Program-made: the position numbers and the translations under genes
DNA from: Tieghemostelium lacteum
Taxonomy: Eukaryota > Evosea > Eumycetozoa > Dictyosteliales > Raperosteliaceae
Assembly: GCA_001606155.1 (NCBI GenBank)
Contig: LODT01000035.1
Location: 62,001 to 126,000, forward strand
Direction: 5' to 3'
Length of the DNA: 64,000 nt
In this document: positions 1-11,487 of the stretch, one piece after another
How the letters are laid out: each line of letters begins with the position of its first letter
How positions within the stretch are numbered: the stretch's first letter is position 1
Notes under the pieces: model-generated
Told to the model about the DNA's origin: nothing
Databases searched by the model: none
Seen by the model: only the letters and a program-made list of their open reading frames with translations

Positions 1-220
1 TTCTCTCTGGATAATTTATTGATAAATCCTGATAGTTTTGAATAACAGTAACCCATTTTTGTTCTCTAGATATTCTCTTTCCTGCTTGTTTTGGTGTCTC
101 TGGTGGAGGTGCTTTATAGGTTGCCAATTCATTGGCAGGTATTACAAAACCATGTTGATCTAATTTTGCAAATTTTTTAGCTGGTGATTCAATTTCTTCA
201 AATTCATCATCAATATCCAT
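1..220 (-). CDS. TBC-type Rab GAP, N-terminal fragment (tentative)
   Basis: The start codon is at 218-220 and the reading frame stays open to the window edge, giving about 73 residues. The N-terminus is acidic (MDIDDEFEEIE). It is followed by DQHGFVIP and then RISREQKWVTVIQNYQDL, a pattern of a 'D-x-x-GF' segment followed by R-x-x-KW that resembles the stretch just before the TBC domain in Rab GTPase-activating proteins. The catalytic IxxDxxR and YxQ motifs would lie beyond the window, so the family call is an inference from a short segment. The gene runs out of the window and its promoter is the gap at 221-522. Confidence 0.5.
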   Translation of the reverse strand, partial: MDIDDEFEEIESPAKKFAKLDQHGFVIPANELATYKAPPPETPKQAGKRISREQKWVTVIQNYQDLSINYPER

Positions 221-522
221 TTTTAGTACTAAACCAAAGTGTTAATCAATGAAAAGATAATTATTCTTTTCCGATTAATTTAAAAAAGTGTGTTCACAAC
301 AATGTTGGAAATAAAAAATTCTTTGGGAGGTAAAAATATTTTTTGAATTTTATAACGGTCATAAAAAAAATTTTTTTAAATTTTTGAAATAACTGATTAA
401 AACTATAGTTTTATAAACATGTTAATAAAAAATAAATAATGATATTTATGACTAATTTTATGTTTTATATTATTTATAAATATATGGTTTTTGTGGGGTT
501 GATGGTATAGAGTGTAAAATGA
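221..522. other. intergenic, upstream of the TBC-like gene
   Basis: This A/T-rich spacer lies between the start of the TBC-like gene and the 3' end of the cyclin gene, both on the minus strand. It holds A and T tracts typical of dictyostelid promoters. I see no conserved gene in it. Confidence 0.6.
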
Positions 523-1888
523 TTAATTTGATGGTACATTGGGTGAGGAAGAAGAAGAGGAAGGAGAGCTACCATTCAACTTTTGTGATTGTAGTTTGGA
601 ATAACTGTTGGATCTATAACGTTGTTTTAGTGATGGTGAAATAAACATTTGTTGTGGAAATTTAGTTTTAAATAATATATCTTTGTTATCTAAACTGTTA
701 CTAATGGCAATAGAAGATGATTGTTTTCTTTTGAGTATAGAAATAGCATTACTACTAGATCCCATTGGATTCTTTTGTAATGTTTCCATGCTAGATCTAA
801 TTGTAACTGGAATAGATGATGATGATAGTGATTTATCATGTAAATGATTGGGAAAGTATTTAGTTGTTGGTGTACCACTACTAGCACTACTAGTAGAATT
901 TGTACTATTATCACTACTATTACTAATTTTAATGGTAATTGATTCTCTATTTGTATTTTTACCAACTTCATCTGGTAAATCATCACTAGTAGATGAAGGT
1001 GATCTTTTTACATTTTCATGAATATCTTCTTCTTTAGTATTCTGATCTTCTTCATCAGAGTTCTCTTCATCATCAGATTCATCATCTACATCAGAAGACT
1101 GATTTTCAATATCCATCTTTATATAACTTCTTTGATCCATATAATATAGATAATCATTAAATTCATTTAATTGAATATTTACATTAAAATCCAAAAGTTC
1201 AAGTAGATAACTTTCCATCTTATTTGTCTCCTGAGTTGATACACCACCAACTATTATTAATTAATATATTAGTTTACTCTTCTATTAAAACAGTTATATC
1301 TATCTACTAGTAAACCTACCCCTTGCATAAATATGTACTGGATAAAAAAAGTCATCAAAAAACTTAATTGATACTAATATACAAGTAAAATACAATCTAT
1401 GTATATTATAAGAATTTACATTGTATTTCTTTTCTTTAATGATTCTATCTATATAAATTAATGCTATTATAAAACAACATTTACTGCACCCTAAATATTT
1501 TACTAATCTTTTTATATAATCTATAATAGATATAGATGGTTTGATACCTGATGGATTATAAAATGCACCTATAGGTGAAAACTTTTTCTTGTGATTTTTT
1601 ATAATGTTAAAAATAACAATTATATACCATAATGTAATTGAGTTTAAACAAAAGACTTACTTGATCACCATAATCAGTAATGGATACTAAAATTCTACAA
1701 ATTATAAATTCAATTGGGTCTTCATTTATAACATATTCAGAATCCCATAATTGTGTTACTTCTTTTTGACTCTTGTTGGATATGATTTTAAGTATAGTTG
1801 GTATATTTTCTGCTTTTAATAGAGTATTGCTATTGTTGTTATCATTGTCACTAAAAGATTTAAATAGATTGGTTTCATTTTCTATCAT
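523..1888 (-). CDS. PHO80-type (P/U-type) cyclin, three exons
   Basis: Exons are 1661-1888, 1320-1587 and 523-1250, joining to 407 aa. Introns of 73 and 69 bases have GTAAGT and GTAGGT donors and AG acceptors. The middle exon carries the cyclin box: SIIDYIKRLVKYLGCSKCC, then ALIYIDRII, NSYNIHRL and SIKFFDD. The splice into exon 3 rebuilds YARVGGVSTQETNKME, the signature of PHO80-like cyclins (NIHRL, KFFDD, VGG, then LLELLDFNVN). These cyclins bind Pho85/CDK5-class kinases, in yeast linked to phosphate and nutrient control. Residues after about 230 are an acidic and Ser/Asn-rich tail, probably disordered. The start is the ATG beginning MIENETNLFK; the open frame extends upstream but is low-quality sequence. 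The second exon start could lie 6 bases further in (1581), in frame. Confidence 0.88.
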
Positions 1889-2082
1889 GACAATTGACGT
1901 GTAAGGTTCCTTATTTTTAAATAAATGTGTAAAAAGAAAAAAAAAACTAAAACTAAAAAAAATCAGGCAGATTTTTTGATAATCGACGGGTAAAAAAACC
2001 AGCAATTTGACAAACAGTTAGAATAAAACAGATTTATTAAAATATAAAGATTTTTTATGTGTTGTATTGAAAGGTTATTGGA

Positions 2083-5000
2083 TTAATCAGAGGATTCTTG
2101 TTGGTTATCAATACTTCTTTTCTTGTTCTGTTGATTTTGTATATTTGGTGTAAGACGAGCTGGGTTGGTATTTATTGGTCTTTTACCTAATGAATTTCTT
2201 CCAGCAGCAGCCCATATATTATCTGTTTTAAATGAGTTATTTGGTTTTTGTGTATTATTATTATTATTATTATTACTATTTACATATTGACTGATATTTG
2301 GTATTGGTTTAGTGAAATTAGTTTGATAGTTTTGATTATTGTAATCTAAATGTTTATCATGTAAGGTGGTGGTAATAGATGGTGTGGTGGATTTAGTGTA
2401 GGTTCCACTAGATGGCATAAATATATTACTTTGGGTTTGAGATTGAAAATTATTAGCCTTTTGAATAGTTTCTAGTTTTTTAGTTAATTCAGCTACAGTG
2501 CTCTTTGGTGATGATGATGATGATGATGATGATGATGTAAATCTATCTTCGCTAGCCCATAATTTAGCAGCAAAGTCAGCATCATAATCTACGTTATATT
2601 CAGATAGAGCTTCAGTTCTTTTAGCTTCCTCATCAGTAAAATAATCAATTTTAATTTTTACATTATCCAAAGTCTTTTGAAGTTCTCTAGCTTTATCAAG
2701 ACGTAATTGGTCAAGTGTCTCTTTAATTGTGTTTATAGTTTCAAAACCCAGTGCCAAAGGTGGAATAGATTCACCACCTCTTTTCAATAGTCTATGATAT
2801 ATATCCAAAAAGGATTCAACACAGAAATCAATGGATTTGTATTTTTCAATATTACCCTTTGATTCGTGGTATACTACACTACGGCAAAGGGTAACTAAGT
2901 TCCTCTCCTTAGAGAGAAATTCTTTAATATCTCTAGCAGCAGTAGCCAAAGCACCAGTCAAATGACTACTATCTTGAAGATCTCTTAGAGTTGTTGAATG
3001 CCTATACAACTGGAAAATCTTTTTAATCTCAGATTGGTTATTGACAAAATCAATGATAAGAGTTGTAGTCTTTTCTTGAGCAATACGAGAGAGACGAGAC
3101 AAAGTCTGTACTGCATTTGCACCTTTAATCTTCTTATCAACATACATTAAACATAGTGATGGTTCATCAAAACCAGTTTGTAATTTATCAGCAACTAGAA
3201 TCAACCTGATTTTTGAATATTTATCATCCAAAAGTGCTTTTGTAATGCCTCTATTCTTATCAGTACCATAATGGGCATACTTTCCATTCACATTTCCATC
3301 CGATTCAGTAATTGTCTTACCATCTATTGCAAACTGACTGAAAGCAGCAATAGTATCAAACTGTTCTTGAACAGGTAATTGAGCAATCATTGCATCAATC
3401 TCCTTCTTAAAAGTCAACAAATTCTTTCTACCATTACATATAACCATAGCACGAGATCTAAAGCTACCTTTGTCCATAATTCTCTTATGTTCAATAAAAT
3501 GACGAATTATAAATCTACTCTTTTCTTTAATTGATTCTTGATCCTGAATATCGTCATCCAATCTATTATGTTTATAACCACTGGTGGCAATAGCCCCACT
3601 TCCATAAGATCTTTTAACATCTTCATCATCATCATAATAGTAATACTCTTCATCTAATATACTCTGAGATAGATAATCATCTTGTGATAATATATCAGAA
3701 TCCAATAGTAAACCAGACCTAGATTGCAATTGCTGTTGTTGTTGACCATATGGATAAATGATATTACTAGTAACATCTAAAATCAATTTATCTTTTAAAG
3801 CCTCCTCCATAGAATAGGTATTAAAAGGTGTTTTGTTACCATTTTGATTGATACCAAACATCTCCAAACATTGTGTAGTAGGAGTACATGTAAATGAGAA
3901 ATAGGTAATTAAACCAGGTTGTTTGGTATTACCCAACAAGAAATTATGTAATTTCTCAGTTGTACTCTTACCATGTGATCTATGTGCCTCATCTGTTATA
4001 ATGGCAACATTATTATACTTGAATGCAAACTCTTCATCATTCTTTGATCCTCTATTAGTAGATGATTGTGAAGGTAACAATTGTGCAAATTTTTGCATAG
4101 TTGTGATAATAATCCTAGTTTTACCTAATGTAATTTCATGTTGTAACTGTTTTGAACTCTTTGGCCTACAGAAATTTGTCACACCATTACTAACCAGATA
4201 CTTTATAATAATATCACCCAATTGAGCATCCAATTGAGTTCTATCATTCATAATTACAATTGTATCAAATTTAAATTTATTATTTACCTGTGTGGTTTGT
4301 TTTTTTTTAGTTTTTTTTAAGTGTGTGAGTGTTAGTACCATAGATCGTTTAAAAGCGATTGGTATTATTTAATAAAACTTACTTGTATTTTATATAAGAA
4401 ATAAACTAACATAGCAATGGTTAAAGATTTACCAGAACCAGCAGCATGTTGAATTAAATAATTATATCTATTTTCAGATCTAAAAGACTTATTATGTTGT
4501 GGTTTAATTACATCTTTTAACAATTGAACAATGGTTTTCCATTGATGTTCTCTAGGTTTTAAATGATAGTTTTTAAAGGAATCAAATATTCTCCTTTTTA
4601 AAAATTCATCCAAAGCATCAGTATCCACTGAATTTCTATTCCACAAAATTTCATCTTGAAAATTAACTTTTTCTTCTTTCTCATCTTTTACTAATATACT
4701 AGTACCAGTAGTGGAAATCGATTTAGTGTTTCTATTATTGTTGTTATCAGATACAATAACAATATCACCATCATCATCATCATTATCAATACTAATAGTA
4801 TCATTTTCTTTTTTTATATCAAGTTTAATAGTTGATATAGTTGTTGTATTTGATGTAGTACTAACTGATTTAGTGGTAGTGCTATCTATATCATCTAAAT
4901 CTACAATATCAGGTGTATTGATACTTGATGATGGTAATGATTGGTTACTATTTGAAAGTTTATCATATTCTCTATTTGAGATAGGTGATAGACTAATATT

Positions 5001-5225
5001 AACATTTTGTTTAGTATCAACAGTATTAGTGTTGATAGTTGTGATTGTTGACTTTTTCTCATTATTATTATTATGATTATTGGAAATATCATTCTTTACT
5101 GATGGTTTAGAAGTAGAAGGACTTGGTTCTTCAATTTTCTTTTTTGAACCAAATACTTTTGGTAAAGAAGTTACAGATGAAGAAAAGAATGTATTTTGTT
5201 GTTCTCCTTCATCTTCTTCGTACAT
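2083..5225 (-). CDS. HsdR-like (type I restriction R subunit) ATPase/translocase
   Basis: Exons are 4383-5225 and 2083-4287, joined by a 95-base GTAAGT...CAG intron, giving about 1015 aa. Residues 1-200 are low-complexity (Ser, Asn, Asp). The Walker A motif HAAGSGKS (about 260-267) sits at the end of exon 1. Exon 2 holds VIMNDRTQLDAQL, the DEAH box TDEAHRSHG (about 380-383), SFTCTPT, FNTYSMEEAL, then LQTGFDEPSLC and QTLSRLSR. This order and wording are characteristic of HsdR superfamily-2 motors rather than of ordinary eukaryotic helicases. I see no N-terminal PD-(D/E)XK nuclease in front of the motor, and no HsdM or HsdS partner in the window. The C-terminal third is coiled (a KARELQKTLDNVKIKIDY stretch), then Ser/Asn-rich. 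Bacterial ancestry with domestication is inferred. The role could be ATP-driven DNA translocation or remodelling. Confidence 0.85.
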
Positions 5226-5515
5226 TTTGGTTACACAAAACTTTTCAAAAGATTCAATTATATATTGATAGACTTTTTATAAGGCTGAAATAACTATTTA
5301 CTATATTTATATATAAATTAATAAACTTAAAAATACCTTATTATGGATAATGACATGAAATATGAATGTGAGAAATCTAAGAAAATGAAGAGAAAAAATT
5401 TTTTTAAAAATTAAGTTTCAACAACACAAAAGTTAAAAATAAGTCAAAATAGAACAATATGAAAAAAAGATATCTTAGGTATCTTTTAGTACATCATTGT
5501 TAGTTTCTGGTTTTA

Positions 5516-5875
5516 TTACATTGATTCTAGTTTTGAAAATAAATAAAAACTTGGATAAACACCACCTTGTGGAATGACAATATTCATATTCTTTTTAAAC
5601 ATAGTATCTAATTGATCATCATTGAGAATTGCAAAATTGATCATATTTGGTTTAATTAATTTTGCATTTGAATCTTTACAGACAAGTGCTGATAATTCCA
5701 AGATTTCAAAGAGGAAAGATTCCATAACTGATGCCAAATAGACATAGTAAGCTTTGGCAAATCTCAATTTGGGTGCACCTGCATTACGCATTTGTCTCTT
5801 TATATAAGATGCAGGTACGACTGTGTGATGTAAAGGTAGAGTACTTTCACTTTCTACTGCTGTTTTTTGGTTTTG

Positions 5876-5944
<69 letters not shown>

Positions 5945-6262
5945 GGGGTTTCTTTTGGCTTCTAATTTCTGATACATGTTTCTGACTGCAGAGTCGCCTT
6001 GTATCCTCATTGTTTTTGATAATTCAAATGGGAATATAATAGTACAAGAGTCACGAATAGATTGAACTTGTACTGTCTTTTTCTTTTCTTTTAATGTCAT
6101 TTCTATACTGCATTCAATTAGTTTCAAACTAATATCTCTACAAATGGAAACTAAAACCTCTACAGCTAATTTTGAAAATCTTAAGTCAGGATTCAATTGA
6201 GAAGCTATTCTTCTAATATAATTATATTCAACATAGGTTTTTCTAGCACTTTTTCTAGTCAT
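5516..6262 (-). CDS. Histone doublet, H2B-H2A fusion, copy 1 (poly-N linker)
   Basis: A 248-aa uninterrupted reading frame with two histone folds. Residues about 10-100 read as H2B: the YNYIRRIASQLNPDLRFS helix, VSICRDISLKLIE, then FPFELSKTMRIQGDSAVRN, matching the H2B run LLPGELAKHAVSEGTKAV. Residues about 150-240 read as H2A: RFAKAYYVYLASVMESFLFE, ILEL, KPNMINFAILNDDQLD and IPQGGVYP. A 23-residue asparagine run (107-129) joins the halves. It lies 187 bases downstream of a second doublet on the same strand, which points to tandem duplication. Basic tails are very short and no C-terminal SQ(E/D) motif is present. A nucleosomal or specialised chromatin role is inferred. The H2B-H2A order is the one known from Marseillevirus doublets. 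Confidence 0.85.
5879..5944. repeat. GTT microsatellite encoding the poly-N linker
   Basis: Twenty-two perfect GTT units (AAC on the coding strand) form most of the asparagine run that joins the H2B and H2A halves of doublet copy 1. Confidence 0.95.
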
Positions 6263-6449
6263 CTTAATTAATATTATATTTTTGTATATTTATAAAAAAG
6301 GATTTTAATTTTGTAAAGTGACGAATTCATATAACCTATCCAGATATTTTTGAATTCAATGAATAAACATAGCCATAATTTGAAAAAATAATAATAATTT
6401 GATCTATTTTATTAAGATATATCAAAATTTCAAATTATACAGGTGTTAT

Positions 6450-7229
6450 TTAAAAACTAAAATTGTTTTGTTGGACAGCAGTATTAACAGACATTCCAAA
6501 TGATGATACTTTGGTGGTTATTTTTTTGGATTGAAAGAAAGAAATATATGGCATTACACCACCTTGTGGAATAGTAGTGTTATGGAACATGTTGGACAAT
6601 TCTTGGTCATTTAATATAGCCATATTGATCATATGAGGATTAATAATTCTCTTGTGCTCAGTTTTTGCAATGTTGCTTGCTAATTCCAATATCTCAGACA
6701 AAAGATAATCCATAACAGCAGCTAAATAGACATGGAATGCCTTGCCAAATCTCAAAGAACAGGCCATCTTTTCACGAATTTGTCTCTTTATATAACTAGG
6801 TGGGATAACAGAAGTAAACTTTGTTGTTTTATCATCTTCCTCTGTTTTTGGTGGTGGTGACTTTCCAGCTGGACCTGGTCTATATTTACCTTCATTCATT
6901 TTACTAACACCTGTCATTCCTTGCACTACAGCATGTTTACCTAATTCACCAGAGAATTCTAATCGTACAGCACATTGTAGAGAACGAGCTTGTACAGTTA
7001 GTTTCTTGTCAACCAATGTAATTTGAATACTAGTTCTAATGAGATTTAAACAAACATCTCTACAAATTGATACCAAAACATCTTGAGCTAACAATGAACA
7101 TCTTATATTTCCATCAACCCCTTTGAGTAATCTCTTAATATAATTTTGCTCAACATAGGATTTCTTAACGCCTCTACCTGTTCTATTTAATCTACTAATA
7201 TTCCAAGCACAACCATTTCCTCTTGCCAT
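6450..7229 (-). CDS. Histone doublet, H2B-H2A fusion, copy 2
   Basis: 259 aa from the ATG at 7227-7229, which has a good AAAAATGG context; an upstream in-frame GTG is not used. H2B half (about 25-115): KSYVEQNYIKRLLKG, VLVSICRDVCLNLIR, LTVQARSLQCAVRL and GELGKHAVVQGMTGVSK. H2A half (about 141-230): PPSYIKRQIREKMACSLRFG, HVYLAAVMDYLLSEILELAS, IINPHMINMAILNDQELSNM and TTIPQGGVMP. The H2A half is the closer of the two copies to canonical H2A. The linker (116-140) is a short Pro/Lys/Glu segment rather than poly-N. The N-terminus (MARGNGCAWNISRLNRTGRG) is mildly basic. The C-tail keeps a KK pair about nine residues after GVMP, near where H2A carries its ubiquitinated lysines. The gene shares a 315-base divergent promoter with the MYSM1-like gene. 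Confidence 0.88.
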   Translation of the reverse strand: MARGNGCAWNISRLNRTGRGVKKSYVEQNYIKRLLKGVDGNIRCSLLAQDVLVSICRDVCLNLIRTSIQITLVDKKLTVQARSLQCAVRLEFSGELGKHAVVQGMTGVSKMNEGKYRPGPAGKSPPPKTEEDDKTTKFTSVIPPSYIKRQIREKMACSLRFGKAFHVYLAAVMDYLLSEILELASNIAKTEHKRIINPHMINMAILNDQELSNMFHNTTIPQGGVMPYISFFQSKKITTKVSSFGMSVNTAVQQNNFSF

Positions 7230-7544
7230 TTTTACTGAGTGCACTAAATTAAAATATTGATAGAAAATCCGTGTAAAAAAAAAAATCTTTTTACTAAGAA
7301 AAATATCTTTTTTCTTATAATTTCACAATGCAAAAAGTCAGAAATATGATAATCATATTATCTATCATCAATTTGAATTAATTAAAAATCATTATATTTA
7401 ATTTATATAAAATAAAGAAAATTTGCAAAATATTATTTAAATTTTAATTTCTTCCTAACGGCTTTTTTATGATTTTTAAATCCTGAGCTCAGTAGTTTTT
7501 ACGCATTTCTCATTTAGCATAAGAGATAAAAATTATGCATATTT
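7230..7544. promoter_or_regulatory. divergent promoter between histone doublet 2 and the MYSM1-like gene
   Basis: This 315-base A/T-rich gap separates two start codons that point away from each other, so it must carry both promoters or one bidirectional promoter. It has homopolymer A/T tracts on both sides and a small GC-richer patch near 7455-7495. I recognise no specific factor site. Confidence 0.6.
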
Positions 7545-8663
7545 ATGATGGACAGTGATGAGGATATAGATATTCTGGGAGATTCATCTTCCAGTGATAA
7601 TGAAATTATAAGAGAACCTCAAAATATAAAAATTGCACAACCATTAACATCTGTTAATAATAATAATAACCACAACAACAACAACAACAGCAATAGTCCT
7701 CCAACACCAGCTGTAACAACAACAATATCACTAAAAAAAAGAATATTAGACAATTCTTTTAGTGATAACAATCATAGTAAATCTGTAAATAGTAATCTAA
7801 ATAATAATAATAATAATAATTTAAAAAGCAATGAAAATAGTGTTAAGAAATTTAAAAGTGATAGTAGTAGTGCTTCTACCACTAGTTCAACTATCATATC
7901 TAATGGTATGAAACCAAAGATAAATAGTAGTATTGGCGGTAAATCATATCCATTTCCAGAAACACTAAAACAAGAACAAAAACAACATCAACGACAACCG
8001 AAGCATCAGAAGAATGAATCAAAGTTAAATGATAAAGATGATAGTAAAAGTAAATTGACTAGAGAAGCATGGTCAAAAGAACAACATAATTTATTTTTAA
8101 GGGCAGTGAATCTTTATGATAAAGATTATAAAAAGATACAAGAACATGTTCAGACAAAGACATTGGCACAGGTTAGATCACACGCTCAAAAGTATTTTAA
8201 AAAATTACAAGAACAGGAAGGAAAGAGTACTATTATACCTAAACCAGTTTATAATCTAAAAAGACATACTAAAGCATCTACACATAATGTACCATGGTCT
8301 GATATCGAAAAGGATTTGTTTATTCAAGCTCTGAAACTCTATGGAAAAGGTAGTTGGAAAGAGATATCAAATTTTGTAAAATCTAGAACTATTGATCAAG
8401 TTCGTAATCATTCTAGGAAATACTTTGCAAGATTAAAAGAAAAGAAACAACAACAACAATTACAAAACAAAAAATCAAAAAAACCAATAATAACACCGAA
8501 ACATAGTAGTTCTGAGTCTAGTAGTGATTCTAGTATCTCTGATTCTGAATCATCTACATCTAACAGTGATGAAGATGACACTGATTTAGATATTCTAAAT
8601 GATTCTATTTCTGAAAATAACACAATTCAAAACCATGTAATATCACACCAAAATAATATTAAT

Positions 8664-8699
<36 letters not shown>

Positions 8700-11228
8700 A
8701 CTATAAATGAGGATGATATAGATATAGAAGGTGATTTTGAAGATAATGATGTTGATATTAATACTGTTGATTCAACAATAGAACCACTTTCAACACCAAC
8801 ACAAATTAAAATAGATAATAATAATAATAATATTAATAATAATATTAATAATAATAATAGTAATAATAGTGACTCTGATATAAGTATCACTAATGACGAT
8901 AATGATGATTCATTTCCAATACCACATCCTGTAGAATATAGTTTTAGTAATAATAGTAAAAATGAGAAAATTATGAATTTAAATGAAATTACAAAAGAGG
9001 AAAAAGAAAGTTGTAGAGAGTTTTTTGTTGGCACTCCTACAAAGACTCCAGAGAGATATGTAAAAATTAGAGCAAAGTTAATTGAACAATGGAAATTATC
9101 AAAACCATATTATCTGAGTAAGACTGCTGCTAGATCAAATATTAAAGATTGTGGTGATGTTAATGCTATTGGAAGAGTACATGATTTCTTGGAATCCATT
9201 GGTGCTATAAATTATAATGCTATTGGTAGAAAGAAAACACATTATAAGCAATTGCCTTCTTATAGTGGTAACAGTAGTAAATATTCACCAATGTCCCCAC
9301 AAGCATCTATAGAATCTCCAAAATCACCTCTATCTTTTCTACCAAAATCATTAAATAGTTGGGATTTGAATAAAATTTCACCTCATACTCCTAGAAGGAG
9401 AAATATGTTACCAGTGGTCCAGGGTAGTAATTCATCTTCAAAAGATAGGGATAAAAGTAAGAAGAGTAGTAATAGTAGTGATAAGAGACCAACTAGGTCT
9501 GGAAAGAAAATGTATACATTAAAGAATAATGGGTTGGTTAATGATTATCATTATCATGAATTTGGTGTTGATGATGAATATGAAAATGATCCATTTACAT
9601 TGGTACCTTGTGAGAGGTTTACAGCTGAGATGAAACAACCATTTACATTGGATGTCAGTAGTAATAGTTTGATATTGATGGATATTCATTCACATATCAG
9701 TAGAGCTGAAGTTATTGGTTTGTTAGCTGGAAGATACCATCCCGAGAGAAAACATATTTCAGTACATTTAGCAATTCCATGTACTTCCAAAAGCAGTGAT
9801 ATTCAATGTGAAATGGATTTACAATCCATGGTACAAGCTAGAGAACTGGTTTCTACATTGTCACTTGAGATTGTAGGTTGGTATCATTCACATCCAAATT
9901 TCGAAGCTATTCCCTCTGTAAGAGATATTGAAACTCAATCTGATTACCAGAAACTCTTTGGTCGTGACCACATCAAGAAAGATGCAATTGAACCATTTAT
10001 TGGAATTATTGTGAATCCATTTTGTAATAATCATAGTGGTCAGATACAAGATCTTTCCAGTTTTAATTTTATTACTATAAATAGTAAAGATAATACCAAA
10101 CCCTATCAACTAAATTTCAAAAAAACAGTATGCACCAATTACCTATATCTTCAAGACCAGATAAAATCAGTTTGTGATCAGTTTAAAAACCATTCACAAA
10201 AGATTGACTTATCAAAATTGGTGGCATCTAACAAGACCTATTTAGATAAGATGATTCTATCAGTTCAAGAGAATATTAGACTTTCTGATCATGACTCTAG
10301 TATATATTCACACAAGTCATTGTTAAAGTATATTCGATCTGTATTTACAAGTTTCTCTAGTAATGCTAGTGGTAGTAGTGTAAATGGAGCTTCATCACCA
10401 TCACCTCCAGCTCAAGTTTCAAGCAAGAAACCTAAAGCTAAATATATGACTAGTGTAGTTCAACATAAACATCATTTACAGGTATTTGAAAAAGATCATT
10501 CAACTAAGTACACTGATGAGAGTGACGATAATTCATCGCTTTCAGATTCTTCAAATGAAGAAGATCAAGAAGATTCAGATTCAGATACAAGTAGTAGTGC
10601 TAGTTCATCTATATCTCAGTCAAAGGAAGAGAGTTTTGATATTGAAACTGTAGATTCTGAAATTTCCTCTGGTGAGTCGTCTGAAGAAGGATTCCTCTAT
10701 GTAGACTCTGATGAAAGTAGTGATGATGAAGTTTACTCTGATGGTACACCAGTAACTACACAATACTCTTCCAATGTCTATGACAATAATAGTAATGATA
10801 TATTTAATAGTCACTATCCACAACCAATAGTTGCAAATCTAAATCATCCACCAACTCCAACTTCATTTTCATTTACTTCACATCATCATCATCATCATCA
10901 TCATCAAAATAGTAGTAGTAATACTAATAATACCAATCATCAACATAATCACAGTCATAACACACATAATAATCATCATACACCATCAACCTATGTTGAA
11001 GCATTACATGAATATCATCAATCTAAGCCATTATCACATTTGATTGTAAATCATCAAAGTAGTCCAACATCACTAATATCACTATCACCATTATCACCAT
11101 CAACTAAATCACTCAGTCACAATCCAGAATCAACACCAAATGTCAATAATGATTCTGTGGATATCTGGTTAGCACCATACTCTAACCCAACCAACAATAA
11201 AAAGGATGATGACATCATTGTAGACTAA
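7545..11228 (+). CDS. mysm1: MYSM1-like histone H2A deubiquitinase (Myb/SANT x2, SWIRM, JAMM)
   Basis: A single 1227-aa reading frame. SANT/Myb 1 is at about 171-225 (EAWSKEQHNLFLRAV ending in SHAQKYF). SANT/Myb 2 is at about 247-297 (VPWSDIEKDLFIQALKLYG ending in NHSRKYF). A SWIRM domain lies at about 485-560 (CREFFVGTPTKTPERYVKIR to RVHDFLESIGAIN). A JAMM/MPN+ protease domain lies at about 695-830: the glutamate in RAEVIGLLAG, then GWYHSHPNFEAIPSVRD, which supplies the HxHx(7)SxxD zinc site in full, so it should be active. Animal MYSM1 removes ubiquitin from H2A. Here the gene has an extra N-terminal Myb repeat and long acidic, Asn- and His-rich stretches. It is transcribed divergently from an H2A-containing histone doublet. 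A second ATG lies one codon after the first. Confidence 0.9.
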
Positions 11229-11487
11229 TTTCATATCAAAATTCATAACTTCTCACAAAAATCTAGATTTTCATTCCAATACCCCCCCTTTCATTGTTAA
11301 AAACTACTAGATATTTCATGATTGTGATGTCACAAATTTAAAACTTTTAATTTTTTAAAACCCAAAATTTCTTTGTATTGTGTCAAACTTCTATCCAAAT
11401 CCAAAATTAAAAAAAAAAATCTTGAGTGAATTTTAGTTTGTTTATAAAAACAACAACAACGAGAAATACATATTTTTATAGGTTTTA

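Noticed and set aside
2083-5225. HsdR-like gene as bacterial contamination
   Set aside because: It has a spliceosomal intron, amoeba-like base composition and low-complexity insertions, and lies between typical dictyostelid genes.
5879-5944. GTT, CAA and TTG repeats as CRISPR-like arrays
   Set aside because: They are simple trinucleotide microsatellites without unique spacers, and all lie in coding frames for N or Q.
5516-7229. Histone doublets as part of an integrated giant-virus segment
   Set aside because: No viral gene lies beside them; the neighbours and base composition are those of the host. Ancient transfer remains possible but is not shown.
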